Part shown: piece by piece, positions 35,150 to 46,473 of the stretch | How the letters are laid out: every line of letters starts with the position of its first letter | Position numbering within the stretch: the first letter of the stretch is position 1 | From: Anaeramoeba ignava | Taxonomy: Eukaryota > Metamonada > Anaeramoebidae | DNA: 64,000 nucleotides | NCBI GenBank assembly: GCA_028826165.1 | Contig: JAPDFW010000125.1 | Span: forward strand, 38,501-102,500 | Direction: 5' to 3' | Made by a program: the position numbers and the translations under genes | The notes under the pieces: model-generated | What the model saw: only the letters and a program-made list of their open reading frames with translations | Told to the model about the DNA's origin: nothing | The model's database searches: none

Positions 35150-37110
35150 GAATTAAATAATATTAATTTAATAATTATTAATAAAATTATTTAAAATAAT
35201 CTAAATAAATAAAATAAATTAAATTTTAAATTTATATTTAATTTTAAATAAATTTAATTTAATTAAAAATATTTTAATAAATAAATATAAATTAGTAAAA
35301 AATAAATTTAAAATAATCTAAATAAATAATATTAAATTAAATTTAATAAATTTATATTAATTTTGATTATTAAATATTTAAATTAAAAATAAAAAAAAAA
35401 AAAAAAATTAAATAAATTAAATTAAATAATAAAATAAAATTTATTTAAAAAATTAAATAATATAAATTAAATTTAATAATAAATTTATAATTAATATTTA
35501 ATTAAAAATAAAAATATATTTTAATAAATAAATATAAATAAAATTAAATAATATTAATTTAATAATTAATTAATAAATTTATTTAAAATAATCTAAATAA
35601 ATAATTTTAAATTAAATTTAATAAATTTATATTAATTTTTAATTATTAAATATTTAATTAAAAAATAAAAATATTTTAATAAATAAATATAAATAAAATT
35701 AAATAATATTAATTTAATAATTAATTAATAAATTTATTTAAAATAATCTAAATAAATAATATTAAATTAAATTTAATAAATTTATATTAATTTTTATTAT
35801 TAAATATTTAATTAAAAAATAAAAATATTTTAATAAATAAATATAAATTAAAATTAAATTAATTTAATAATTAATTAATAAACTTATTTAAAATAATCCA
35901 AATAAATAATATTAAATTAAATTTAATAAATTTATATTAATTTTAATTATTAAATAATATTAAAAATAAAAATAAATTAAAAAAAATAAAATTAAATAAT
36001 ATTAATTTAATAATTAATTAATAAATTTATTTTAAAAATAATCTAAATAAATTTAAATTAAATTTTTAAATTTATATTAATTTTAAAATTAAATATTAAA
36101 TTAAAAATAAAAATATTTTAATAAATAAATATAAATTAAAATTAAATAATATTAATTTTAAAATAATTAATAAATTTATTTAAAAATAATCTAAATAAAT
36201 AAATCTAAATTAAATTTAATAAATTTATATTAATTTTGATTATTAAATATTAATTAAAAAATAAAAATATTTTAATAAATAAATATAAATAAAATTAAAT
36301 AATATTAACTTAATAATTAATTAATAAATTTATTTAAAATAATCTAAATAAACAAATCTAAATTAAATTTAATAAATTTATATTAATTTTTATTATTAAA
36401 TATTAAATTAAAAAAATAAAAATATTTTAATAAATAAATATAAATAAAATTAAATAATATTAATTTAATAATTAATTAATAAATTTATTTAAAATAATCT
36501 AAATAAATAATTTTAAATTAAATTTAATAAATTTATATTAATTTTAATTATTAAATATTAAATTAAAAAATAAAAATATTTTAATAAATAAATTAAATAA
36601 TATTAATTTTAATAAATTAATAACTTATTTAAAATAATTCAAATAAATAAATCTAAATTAAATTTAATAAATTTATATTAATTTTGATTAAATATTAAAT
36701 TAAAAATAAAAAATTTATTTTAAAATAAATCTAAATAAAATAATTTATTAAATTTATTTAATAATTTAAAATAAAAATTAATTAAATTTTTAATTTTATT
36801 ATTAATTAGTAAAAATATTTTAATTAAAAAATAAAAATATTTTAATAAATAAATATAAATTAAATTAAAATAAATTAATATTAATTTAATAATTTAATTA
36901 ATAAATTTATTTAAAAATAAATTAAATAAATAATTTTAATTAAATAAAATTAAAAAAATTTATATTATTTTTATTATTAAATATTAAATTAAAAATAAAA
37001 ATATTTTAATAAATAAATTTATATTAAAAAATAAAATATTAATTTAATAATTAATAAATAAATATAAATTTAAAATAATAATAAATTTATTTAAAAATAA
37101 ATAATTTTAT
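35150..37110. repeat. ~155-bp AT satellite array, right copy (more degraded)
   Basis: Same monomer and orientation as the array at 30390-32310, again about a dozen units. It has more deletions and truncated monomers (for example 35290-35520 and 36680-37100). It begins about 80 bases after the ATPase stop codon and ends just before the next gene. Confidence 0.9.
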
Positions 37111-37150
37111 AAAATCATTTTTCATTTTTTTATAAATTTAAAAAAAGAAA

Positions 37151-37728
37151 ATGAATGAAGAAAACAAAAAAATATTAGTAAAAAAAATAAAGAAAATAAA
37201 ATCAATTAAAATCAAAATTAAAACAAAAAAATGAATTAATTTAATAAATAGATAACAGGAACAAACAAGGAATTAAAATTTGAATTTGGATATCAATTAG
37301 TTTCCAAAACAAAAAAATTTCAAATAATTCCAATATTTGCAAAAGAAATAACAGAAGAATTACAAGAATTAAATGAAGATTTTTTAATATTTTTAATTGA
37401 AATATCAGATTCATCAAGTTTTGAATTATTTTTACAACATTTATTAACTTTAAATATTAAAGAATTTATTGGTAAATCAAGTGTAGTTTTAATACAAACA
37501 AAAAATCAAGTTTCAAAAGCATTTCAAATAGAAGAATTAATTAGAATAACAAATTATTTTAGAATTCCTTTATTTCATATTAACGGTTTAAAAGAAAATT
37601 TAAATCAAAATTTAATTTTAGATCAAGAAGTTTTTTCACAATTAATTTCTTATATTGAAATTTGTTGTAAAATTTCTTCTTTTGATTTTTTTCTTTTTGA
37701 TTCAATTGGATTTGAATTTGAAAATTAA
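37151..37728 (+). CDS. Small-GTPase-like protein without a P-loop (pseudo-GTPase)
   Basis: Exon 1 is only 27 bases (37151-37177, MNEENKKIL). A 74-base GT-AG intron leads to exon 2 (37252-37728). The total is 167 residues, the size of a Ras-fold domain. The pattern fits a Ras fold: KILITGTNKELKFEFGYQL at the position of beta-1 and the P-loop, EDFLIFLIEISDSSSFE at the switch II/alpha-2 strand, VVLIQTKNQVSKAF for the NKxD strand, and RIPLFHING for the SAK loop. The Gly-Lys-Ser/Thr of the P-loop and the Asp-x-x-Gly are absent, and NKxD reads TKNQ. It would not be expected to hydrolyse GTP. Low identity makes this a fold-level call. It lies at the edge of the satellite. Confidence 0.5.
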
Positions 37729-37849
37729 TTAAAAAAATAAATAAAAAATCAAATAAAAATTTTAATATAAAAGAAGTAAATTTTAAAAAAAAAATTTGAA
37801 ATTATTTAAATTAAAATAAAAATTAAAATAAAATTAAATTAAAATAAAT

Positions 37850-37919
37850 GGTCACTCGTATAATGGTTAGTACATTCGCTTCACACGCGAGAAATTTGGG
37901 TTCGATTCCCAAGTGACCA
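37850..37919 (+). tRNA. tRNA-Val (anticodon CAC)
   Basis: The acceptor stem GGTCACT pairs exactly with AGTGACC. The T arm is TTGGG-TTCGATT-CCCAA. The anticodon stem TTCGC/GCGAG encloses loop TTCACAC with anticodon CAC. The D-loop has the A-box-like TAATGGTTAGTA, and GGTTCGATTCC is the B box. CCA is not encoded beyond the discriminator A, as in eukaryotes. There is no intron. Confidence 0.93.
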
Positions 37920-38004
37920 ATTAATTTATTTTTTATTTTAAAAATTAAAATTGTTTTTATTTATTTTTTTTATTTAAATTTTTTGTTTTTGTTTTTGTTT
38001 TTTT

Positions 38005-41000
38005 TTAATTTTGAAATGAATTATATAAATTTTCTGAATCTGTTTGATTTGGAGCATCTAAATCTTTATAAGATTGAATTTCTCTATCAGGATGAAAAGG
38101 AGGGAAATTTTGTAAAAAAGCTGTTTGAAGGAAAAATTGTTCTTGTTGTTTTTCAATTTGTTGTCTTTTAGTTTTATTAGCCCAATCAATAGCATTTTCA
38201 AGATCATTAGCAGTAATTTTATTTTCATCATTAAAATAATTCAAGAAAAATTGTTTTTCTTCTGCTCTTTCAATCACTTTTGATTTTATTAAATCAGGAT
38301 GTTTAAATGCAATATGTTTCTTAACAAAATCAACTCCAACAAATTGTTTTTCGCAACTTCTACAACAATATCTATCATCATTGAGCTCAAGAATATATCT
38401 TCGAAAAAATTTTTTTTCTTGATGAGAAATTTGTTTTTTTGCTGTAAATTGATCTTCATCAATTTTTTGTTGAATTCTTTCTCTTAATTGTTTATCTAAT
38501 TGTTCTTCCCATTCAGTAAATTTTGGAGGATTTAAATTGAAATTTAAATTTAAATTTATATTTTGATTTGAATTTTGATTTAAATTTTGATTTATATTTT
38601 GATTTATATTTTCATTTGAATTTTCATTTGGATTTTCATTTTCATTTTGATTTTGAATGTAATTTTCATAATAACTTCGAATGTAATTTTCATTATAATT
38701 TTCTTTTTCTTTTTCTTCTTCATCAATTCCAAATTCATTTTTATTAATTTTTTTATGTGATTTTTTTTCTAAATCACTTGAATCTTCTGATTCATTATCA
38801 CTATTTTCTTCAATATTTTTAAAATCTTTTCGATCTTTTTTTTTAATAGAATTAGAAGGACTTGATTTGATTTCACCTTCTTCAATTCCATCTTCATCAA
38901 TAATATCAGGTTGAGGTATTTTATAAGTGAGTTGATTTGATAAATTAAAATTATCTAAAAAAAATTTTTTTAAATTTTAAAATTAATATTTTTTTTTACA
39001 ATCTTTTTATAAATTGATTTTTTTTACTTTGATTTAATGATTCATCTGTTTTCAATTTTTGTAATAAAACTTTTGGTGCTCGATGGAAAATTCCTACTCG
39101 AGATTCAAGTTCAGCTTCATCTTCAAAATCTTTACATGAATAATAACAAAAAGCATGAACTTTTCTTAAATAAAGAATTTGAATATCCAAAATATGAGAA
39201 AATAAATGATAAACAAGATCTTCTTTTTTTTCATCATTAAAATTAAAAGAATTAATAATTCTAATAACATTTCGAATATCTTTTGGATTAATATTTTTGA
39301 ATAAATTTTTTGGATTTTGATTTTGATTTTGATTTTTTTCTGAATTGAATAAAATCATGTGAATTTGTTCAAATTTTGCAAATATATAATTATATAAAGG
39401 ATTGTCATCTTGAGAGATTTCCTTTTCAGAATCAAGATGCTTCATAACTTGGATAATTTGCTTAATATCATGTTTGATTCTTGAAAGTAAAGAAAGTTGA
39501 GGAGGAGTAATATTTCTTTTTCTTGAACTTGGACGATGAGAATTTACTCTCAATTCGAAATCCTTCATTTTGTAATTTCTAAGAACTTGTAAAGCCTCTT
39601 GTTTCTTTTCTTCATTTTCATAGTCAACCCAAGCAAAACGAACCAATTTTCTGGTTAATTGAGGTTCTGAAATTACAAGATTTGTTAATCCTCCAATATG
39701 TCCAAAAACATCGAATAATTCCTCTCTTGAACAGTTGGGATGAATATTGCTTGCAAACACTCGATGTTCTCCTTTTTGCAATTCAATAAGTTCTGGTCGC
39801 CCCTCTTTGTCTAATATTGATCGATCTATTTCTTCTTGGCTTAATTGCAATTCGTGAGAAACATCATTGTAATTTCCGTTTTTTAATTCTTCACTGAAAA
39901 TTTTCAAATTTTTTAACGCGTTTATTTTTTTGCGTTGAATTCTTTTTCCAATTTCTATTGGCGAGTATTTTTCTTTAAACCAAGCTTCGTTTTTATGTTC
40001 TTTAAAAAAATTTTTTGCAGCTTCAGCAGATTTTTTGGAATCTGTTTTACTTCTTTTGGATAAAAATTCTTGTTCAATTTCTTCATTGACTTGCTGTTTC
40101 TCTTCAGTAATTCTTTTGTAACGAGGATATTCTTCGTATTTTCTTGGAGTATTATAATATCTATCATGCTTAACATAACGATCTGATGTGGGATATCTAT
40201 TGTAACGGTTGTAATTGTTATATCTGTTAAATCTTCCTCCTTGATATGATTTTTCGTGATGATATCTTCTGCCTCTATCGTATCGATCAGAATCTCTATA
40301 ACGAAATCTTGAATAATTATGAAAATCACGGAATTTATCATATCGTTTTGAATTTGGATGATTTTCATTCAAATTTTCATTTGCATGTTTATGTTCAATA
40401 TTATCATCTTCATCTTCATGACTTCTATCGTGATTTCTGTTGTAATTTCTGTTTTGATTTCGATTGCGATGTCTATGACGTTCATGTTCATGTTCATGTT
40501 CATGTTCATGTTCATGTTCATGATCACTTAAATCATCTTCATTATTTGATTCTTCGTTTGATTCATTTGATTCATTTTCATTTGATTCATTATCATTTGA
40601 TTCATTATCATTTGATTTGTTATCATTTGAATCATCTTCATTTGAATTATTATCATTTGAATCATTTTCATTTTCATTTTCATTTTCATTTGATAAAGAT
40701 GAATTGTCATCATTACTTTTTCTATCATCAATAACTTCTTCATTTATGTTTTTGAGCATTGGATTTTCTTCATAAGAAGGTAATTGAAGATCATGTTGTT
40801 GAGGGAAGTCTTGGAATTCCATTCTTCTTTTCCTTATACTTTTAGGTGATTGGTGAGTGATTAAAGAATCATTATTATATTGTTGGAAATTATGTTCTTC
40901 TTCTTGTTGATGATGATGAATATATGGCGGATCATCTGGTCGATAAATTTGTGGGTTTTGTTGAATCATTTCCATTTGGTTTTGTGGGTTAATTTCAACT

Positions 41001-41749
41001 TGATTTTGTCTCATTTCCATTTGTGAAGGTGAAACAGAATGTATATATTCTTGGTTATGTATTTGTTGTTGATATGAATATGGTTCCATTTGATTTCTTT
41101 CATTTGGATATTGATTTATATTAGAATTTTCTGGAATTTCATTATTTGCAAAAATATAATGTTCTTCAATATTTTGGTTATCAATATTTTGGTTATCAAT
41201 ATTTTGATTTTCAATATTTTGATTATCAATATTTTGATTATCAATATTTGGATTAAAATATTCTTGATTGAAATTTCTTGGATTATTTTGATTATTAATA
41301 TTATATTGATAATTTTGATTTTGATTTTGATTTTGATTTTGATTTTGAATTTGAATTTGTCTTTGATTTTGATTTAGATTTTGAATTTGAATTTGTCTTT
41401 GATTTTGATTTTGAATTTGATTTTGATTTTGATTTTGATTTTGAATTTGTCTTTCCATTCCAAAATGCTTTTTTTTCCAAAACTTTTTTGAATAAACATT
41501 TTCTTTATGACTCCATGAATTTTCTTGATATTGATTATTATTAATATTATTAATATTATTATTATAATTCCCATTTATTTGTTTTATATTTTCTTGAACT
41601 GGTAAATTTTGTGTTATTTTTTCATTTGGATTTTCTTGTGGATAATAAGTTTGATATGTTTGGTTTATTGTTTCTTCTTGTTTTAAATTTAATTCTTTGT
41701 ATTGATTGTTTTTTTCTGTGTTTGTTTGTATTTGATTTTTTGGATTCAT
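38005..41749 (-). CDS. SRRT: ARS2/SERRATE homologue
   Basis: Links nuclear cap-binding complex to RNA processing or decay. The first frame (41749-38996) encodes 917 residues. A Gln/Asn-rich and Asp/Glu/Ser-rich N-terminus and an HEHEHEHE tract lead to an Arg/Tyr-rich region (RYDRGRRYHHEKSYQGG). The conserved core then starts at AWFKEKYSPIEIGKRIQRK. An RRM follows: HRVFASNIHPNCSREELFDV and LVRFAWVDYENEEKKQEAL. After it comes LDIQILYLRKVHAFCYYSCK with SRVGIFHRAP, matching the ARS2 LYYLRxVHxFDYY and CGIxHxR signatures. A second exon (about 38954-38005) carries an acidic linker and the C-terminal zinc finger YCCRSCEKQFVGVDFVKKHI with KH and EEKQFFLNYFND. The 45-base GT-AG intron at 38999-38955 leaves the frame one base off, probably a homopolymer miscall. 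The complete product is about 1230 residues. Confidence 0.92.
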
Positions 41750-42199
41750 TTTTGTGTTTATTTATTTTATTTTATTATTTTTTTTAACGATAAAGTGTTA
41801 AAGAATTTAATTTATTTTAATTTTATTTATTTTTAAGAAATAGGAAATTAAATTAAAAAGAGAAAAATGCAAATTATTTTTATTTTAATTTTATAATTAA
41901 TTAATTAATAAAATTTAAAAATAATAAAAAAAGAAGAAAAATGAAAAAAAAAATTTTTAATTTTTTTTTTTTAAATTAAATTTTCTTTTTACTTTTTCTT
42001 TTATTTTTATTCTTTTCTTTCATTTAATTTTAATATAATAAAATTTTTTATAATTTAATTTTTGAAAAGAAAATAAAGAAAAAAAAAGCAAAATAAAGAA
42101 AAATAAATAAAACAATTAAAAAAAAATAAAAGAAAAATAAAAATAAAAACAAAAAAAAAATTTTTTTTATTTTTTTTTAATAAAAAGTAAAATTACTAA
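41750..42199. other. A/T homopolymer-rich upstream region of the ARS2 gene
   Basis: Mixed A and T runs with no open frame worth calling and no clear tandem order. It contains TTTCATTTTTC-like strings on the minus strand near 41940. It merges into the next satellite. Confidence 0.4.
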
Positions 42200-43770
42200 T
42201 TTTATTATTTAAATTATTAATTTATTTATAATTTATTTTTAAATTTAATTTTATTTAATTTTATAATTAAATATTTATTTAATTCTATTTAATTTTATTA
42301 TTAAAAATTTAATTAAATTTTATTACATTTTTTTATTTTAATTTTTAAATTTATTTTAATTTATTATTTATTTATAATTTATTTTTTAAATTTAATTTTA
42401 TTTTAATTTTATAATTAAATATTTATTTAATTCTATTTAATTTTATTATTAAAAATTTAATTAAATTTTAATTACATTTTTATTTTAATTTTTTAAATTT
42501 ATTTTAATTTATAATTTATTTTATAATTTATTTTTAAATTTAATTTTATTTAATTTTATAATTAAATATTTATTTAATTCTATTTAATTTTTATTATTAA
42601 AAATTTAATTAAATTTTATTACATTTTTATATTAATTTTTAAATTTATTTTAATTTATAATTTATTTATAATTTATTTTTAAATTTAATTTTATATTAAT
42701 TCTAAATTAAATATTTATTTAATTCTATTTAATTTTATTATTAAAAATTTAATTAAATTTTATTCCATTTTTATTTTTAATTTTTAAATTTATTTTAATT
42801 TATTATTTATTTATAATTTATTTTTAAATTTAATTTTTATATAATTTTATAATTAAATATTTATTTAAATCTATTTAATTTTATTATTAAAAATTTATTT
42901 AAATTTTATTCCATTTTTATATTAATTTTTAAATTTATTTTAATTTATTATTTATTTATAATTTATTTTTAAATTTAATTTTATTTAATTCTATAATTAA
43001 ATATTTATTTAATTCTATTTAATTTTATTATTAAAAATTTATTTAAATTTTATTCCATTTTTATTTTAATTTTTAAATTTATTTTATTTTTTATTATTTA
43101 TTTATAATTTATTTTTAAATTTAATTTTATTTAATTTTATAATTAAATATTAATTTAATTTTATTTAATTTTATTATTAAAAATTTAATTAAATTTTATT
43201 CCATTTTTATTTTAATTTTTAAATTTATTTTAAATTATTAATTTATTTTATAATTTATTTTTATATTTAATTTTATTTTAATTTTTATAATTAAATATTT
43301 ATTTAATTCTATTTAATTTTATTATTAAAAATTTAATTAAATTTTATTACATTTTTATATTAATTTTTAAATTTATTGTAATTTATTATTTATTTATAAT
43401 TTATTTTTAAATTTAATTTTATTTAATTTTATAATTAAATATTAATTTAATTCTATTTAATTTTATTATTAAAAATTTAATTAAATTTTATTCAATTTTT
43501 ATTTCAATTTTTAAATTTATTTTAATTTATTATTTATTTATAAATTATTTTTAAATTTAATTTTATTTAATTTTATAATTAAATATTTATTTAATTCTAC
43601 TTAATTTTATTATTAAAAATTTAATTAAATTTTATTCCATTTTTATATTAATTTTTAAATTTATTTTAATTTATAATTTATTTATAATTTATTTTTAAAT
43701 TTAATTTTATTTAATTTTATAATTAAATATTTATTTAATTCTATTTAATTTTATTATTAAAAATTTGAAT
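42200..43770. repeat. ~148-bp AT satellite array, second family
   Basis: About ten tandem monomers of roughly 148 bases, each with ATTTATTTAATTCTATTTAA, TTTTATTATTAAAAATTTAA and TTTTTAAATTTATTTTAATT. It differs from the 155-bp satellite on either strand. No coding signal. Confidence 0.9.
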
Positions 43771-43885
43771 AAAAAGAAAAAAAGATTTGATTTATTTGGA
43801 TTTGAAAAAATTTTTTAATTTCGTTTTTCAAAAGAAAAAAAAAGAATGAGAAAAAAAAAACGAAAAAAAAAAAGAAGAAAAGAAT

Positions 43886-45555
43886 TTAAATCTGTTGCCA
43901 GTCACCCATCACAGCATTTTTAATTGATCTAATGTATTGAGAAGGGACAAAATAGAACCAAATTACTGAATTTCCAGATCTATTCATTTTGAAACCTAAA
44001 ACACTATATCCTTCTTGTCCTGGAATTTTTTGACTTATTACTGATTGAATTGAATTTATCGAAATTTTTTTTGTTGAACTATATGATCCAACCCAAATTT
44101 GATCTTGATCAAATTTGAAAATTAATTGAACCTTTTTATAAAACAAAATCGGAAAAATTTTTTCAATTTAAAATTAAATTTAAAATTATGATTAAAATTA
44201 AAATTAAAATTTAAAATTTAAAATTATAATTATAATTAAAATTAAAATTAAAATTAGAATTAAAATTATAATTAATATCAAAATTAAAATTAATATTAAA
44301 ATTTAAAATTATAATTAAAATTAAAATTAAAATTAAAATAAAAATTAAAATAAAAATTAAAATTAATTTATAGAATTAAAATTAAAAGCAAAATTAAATT
44401 TAAAATTATGATTAAAATTAAAATTAATATCAAAATTAAAATTAAAATTAAAATTTAAAATTATAATTATAATTAAAATTAAAATTAAAATTAAAATCAT
44501 ATTTAAAATTAAAATTCCAATTAAAATTAAAATCAAAATCAAAATTAAAATTAAAATTAAAATTAAAATTAAAATCAAAATTTAAATTAAAATCAAAATT
44601 TAAATTAAAATTAAAATTAAAATTAAAATTAAAATTAAAATTATAATTATAATTAAAATTCATTTATAAAATTAAAATTAAAATTAAAATTAAAATTAAT
44701 ATTAAAATTAAAATTAAAAATAAAAATTAAAATTAAAATTAAAATTAAAATTAAAATTAAAATTAAAATTAAAAATTAAAATTATATTTAAAATTAAAAT
44801 TAAAATTAAAAATCAAAATTAAAATTAAAATTAAAATTAAAATTAAAATTAATATTAAAATTAAAATTAAAATTAAAATTAAAATTAAAATTAAAATTAA
44901 AATTAAAATTAAAATTAAAATTAAAATTAAAATTAAAATTAAAATTAAAATTAAAATTAAAATTAAAATTAATATCAAAATTAAAATTAAAATTAAAATT
45001 TAAAATTATAATTAAAATTAAAATTAAAATTAAAATTAAAATTAAAATTAAAATTAAAATTCAAATTAAAATTAAAATTTATATTGAAAATTAAATAACA
45101 ACCTTTTGACCATTTGAATCGAGAATATTTTTAATAGAATTTTGAGGGAGAGGATAACTCTTATTAGAAACACCAACTTCTGCATTTTGAGGAAGACCTT
45201 TTTGAAGGATTTTTTGATGAATTTCTTTTTCAATAAAAGATTCTTGATTTGAATCATCATCATTTTCAACAGGTTCTTCTTTTTCAATTGGTTTACTAGT
45301 TAAAGCTTGAGCAATTTCAACAAAAGTTGAACCCATTAAAAGTATTTTTGCTTTATTTTTAATTCCAACCGTTTCAAGTGTTTTTTTTGGTTCTTTTAAA
45401 TATTTTGATTTGAAAAATAGTTTTTGATTGTTTTTTGGAACTTTCGTTATTTCTTCAACTTTTTTTTGTAATTCTTCAATTGTTGTGTCTTTTTTTAATG
45501 TTAATGAAAAGTCATTTTTTTTATATCTTAAGTCAAATGTTAATTCTTCTGTCAT
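43886..45555 (-). CDS. UBFD1: UBFD1-like ubiquitin-domain protein
   Basis: Exon 1 (45555-45103) and exon 2 (44131-43886) join in phase 0 across a 971-base GT-AG intron to give 232 residues. Residues 3-75 are a ubiquitin-like domain (LKKDTTIEELQKKVEEITKV, QKLFFKSKYLKEPKKTLETV). After an acidic linker comes IEKEIHQKILQKGLPQNAEV and LPQNSIKNILDSNGQKV. The spliced junction continues VQLIFKFDQDQIWVGSYSST and ends FVPSQYIRSIKNAVMGDWQQ. The family signature (KVRLTFK-x-QDQLWIG and WVPxQYVxAIKDxxxGxW) is clear and verifies the splice. UBFD1 proteins bind polyubiquitin, but their exact role is unsettled. The chain is shorter than the human protein because the N-terminal extension is missing. Confidence 0.92.
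44132..45102 (-). repeat. UBFD1 intron, AATTTT hexamer array
   Basis: GT at 45102-45101 and AG at 44133-44132 on the minus strand. The array consists of AAAATT (plus-strand) units with some ATAATTAT and AATATT variants, similar in kind to the GluRS introns. Confidence 0.88.
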
Positions 45556-45894
45556 TTGTATTTGTATTTGTATTTGTATTTGTATTTATTTTTGTTTTGT
45601 TTTTGTTTTTTTTTTTTATTGTTTGTGAAAAAGGGATAAAAAAATAATGAAAAAAATGAAAAGGAAAAAAATGAAAAAATGAAAAAATGAAAAAATGAAA
45701 AGGAAAAAAATTTTGTTTTTGTTTTGTTTTTGTTTAAATGATCTTTCACCTTTCTCTTTTTTTTATGTTTTAAAAATGTTTAATTAAAAGGTTTTTCAAA
45801 AAAATAATAATAAAAAAGACACTTCATTTTTTTTTTCTTGTTAGATTATTTTTTTAAAAGAAACAAAATTTAAAAAAAAAACGGAAAAAAATTT

Positions 45895-46470
45895 TTGGAT
45901 TTTATATTTGATTTTGAATTTGATTTTGATTTTGATTTTGAATTTATATTTGATTTAGATTTTGATTTTGATTTTGATTTTCATTTTGATTTTATATTTG
46001 AATTTGATTTTGATTTTGATTTTGATTTTGATTTTGAATTTGAATTTGAATTTGAATTTGATTTTGATTTTGAATTTGAATTTGATTTTGAATTTGATTT
46101 TATATTTGAATTTGATTTTGATTTTGAATTTGATTTTGAATTTGATTTTGATTTTGATTTTGATTTTGATTTTGATTTTGAATTTTATAATTGATTTCAA
46201 TTTCATAATTGATTTTGATTTTGATTTTGATTTTGATTTGAATTTGATTTTTATATTTGATTTCAATTTCATAATTGATTTTGATTTTGATTTTGATTTT
46301 GAATTTGATTTTTGATTTTGATTTTGATTTTGATATTGATTTAGATTTTGATTTTGATTTTGATTTTGATTTTGATTTTGATTTTGAATTTGATTTTGAA
46401 TTTGATTTTGATTTTGAATTTAATTTTATAATTGATTTCAATTTCATAATTGATTTTGATTTTGATTTTA
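45895..46470. repeat. Intergenic GATTTT/GAATTT hexamer array
   Basis: Between the UBFD1 start and the VWA stop on the minus strand. Units GATTTT and GAATTT with three copies of an ATAATTGATTTCAATTTCAT block (46190-46455). Both strands are open in several frames (DFDFDF, KIKIKI, NQNQ), but these are repeat readings only. Confidence 0.8.
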
Positions 46471-46473
46471 ATT

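Noticed and set aside
45895-46470. Coding tail of the VWA protein in the GATTTT array
   Set aside because: The VWA frame ends at a clean TAA at 46474 after a plausible C-terminus; the array has no consistent frame.
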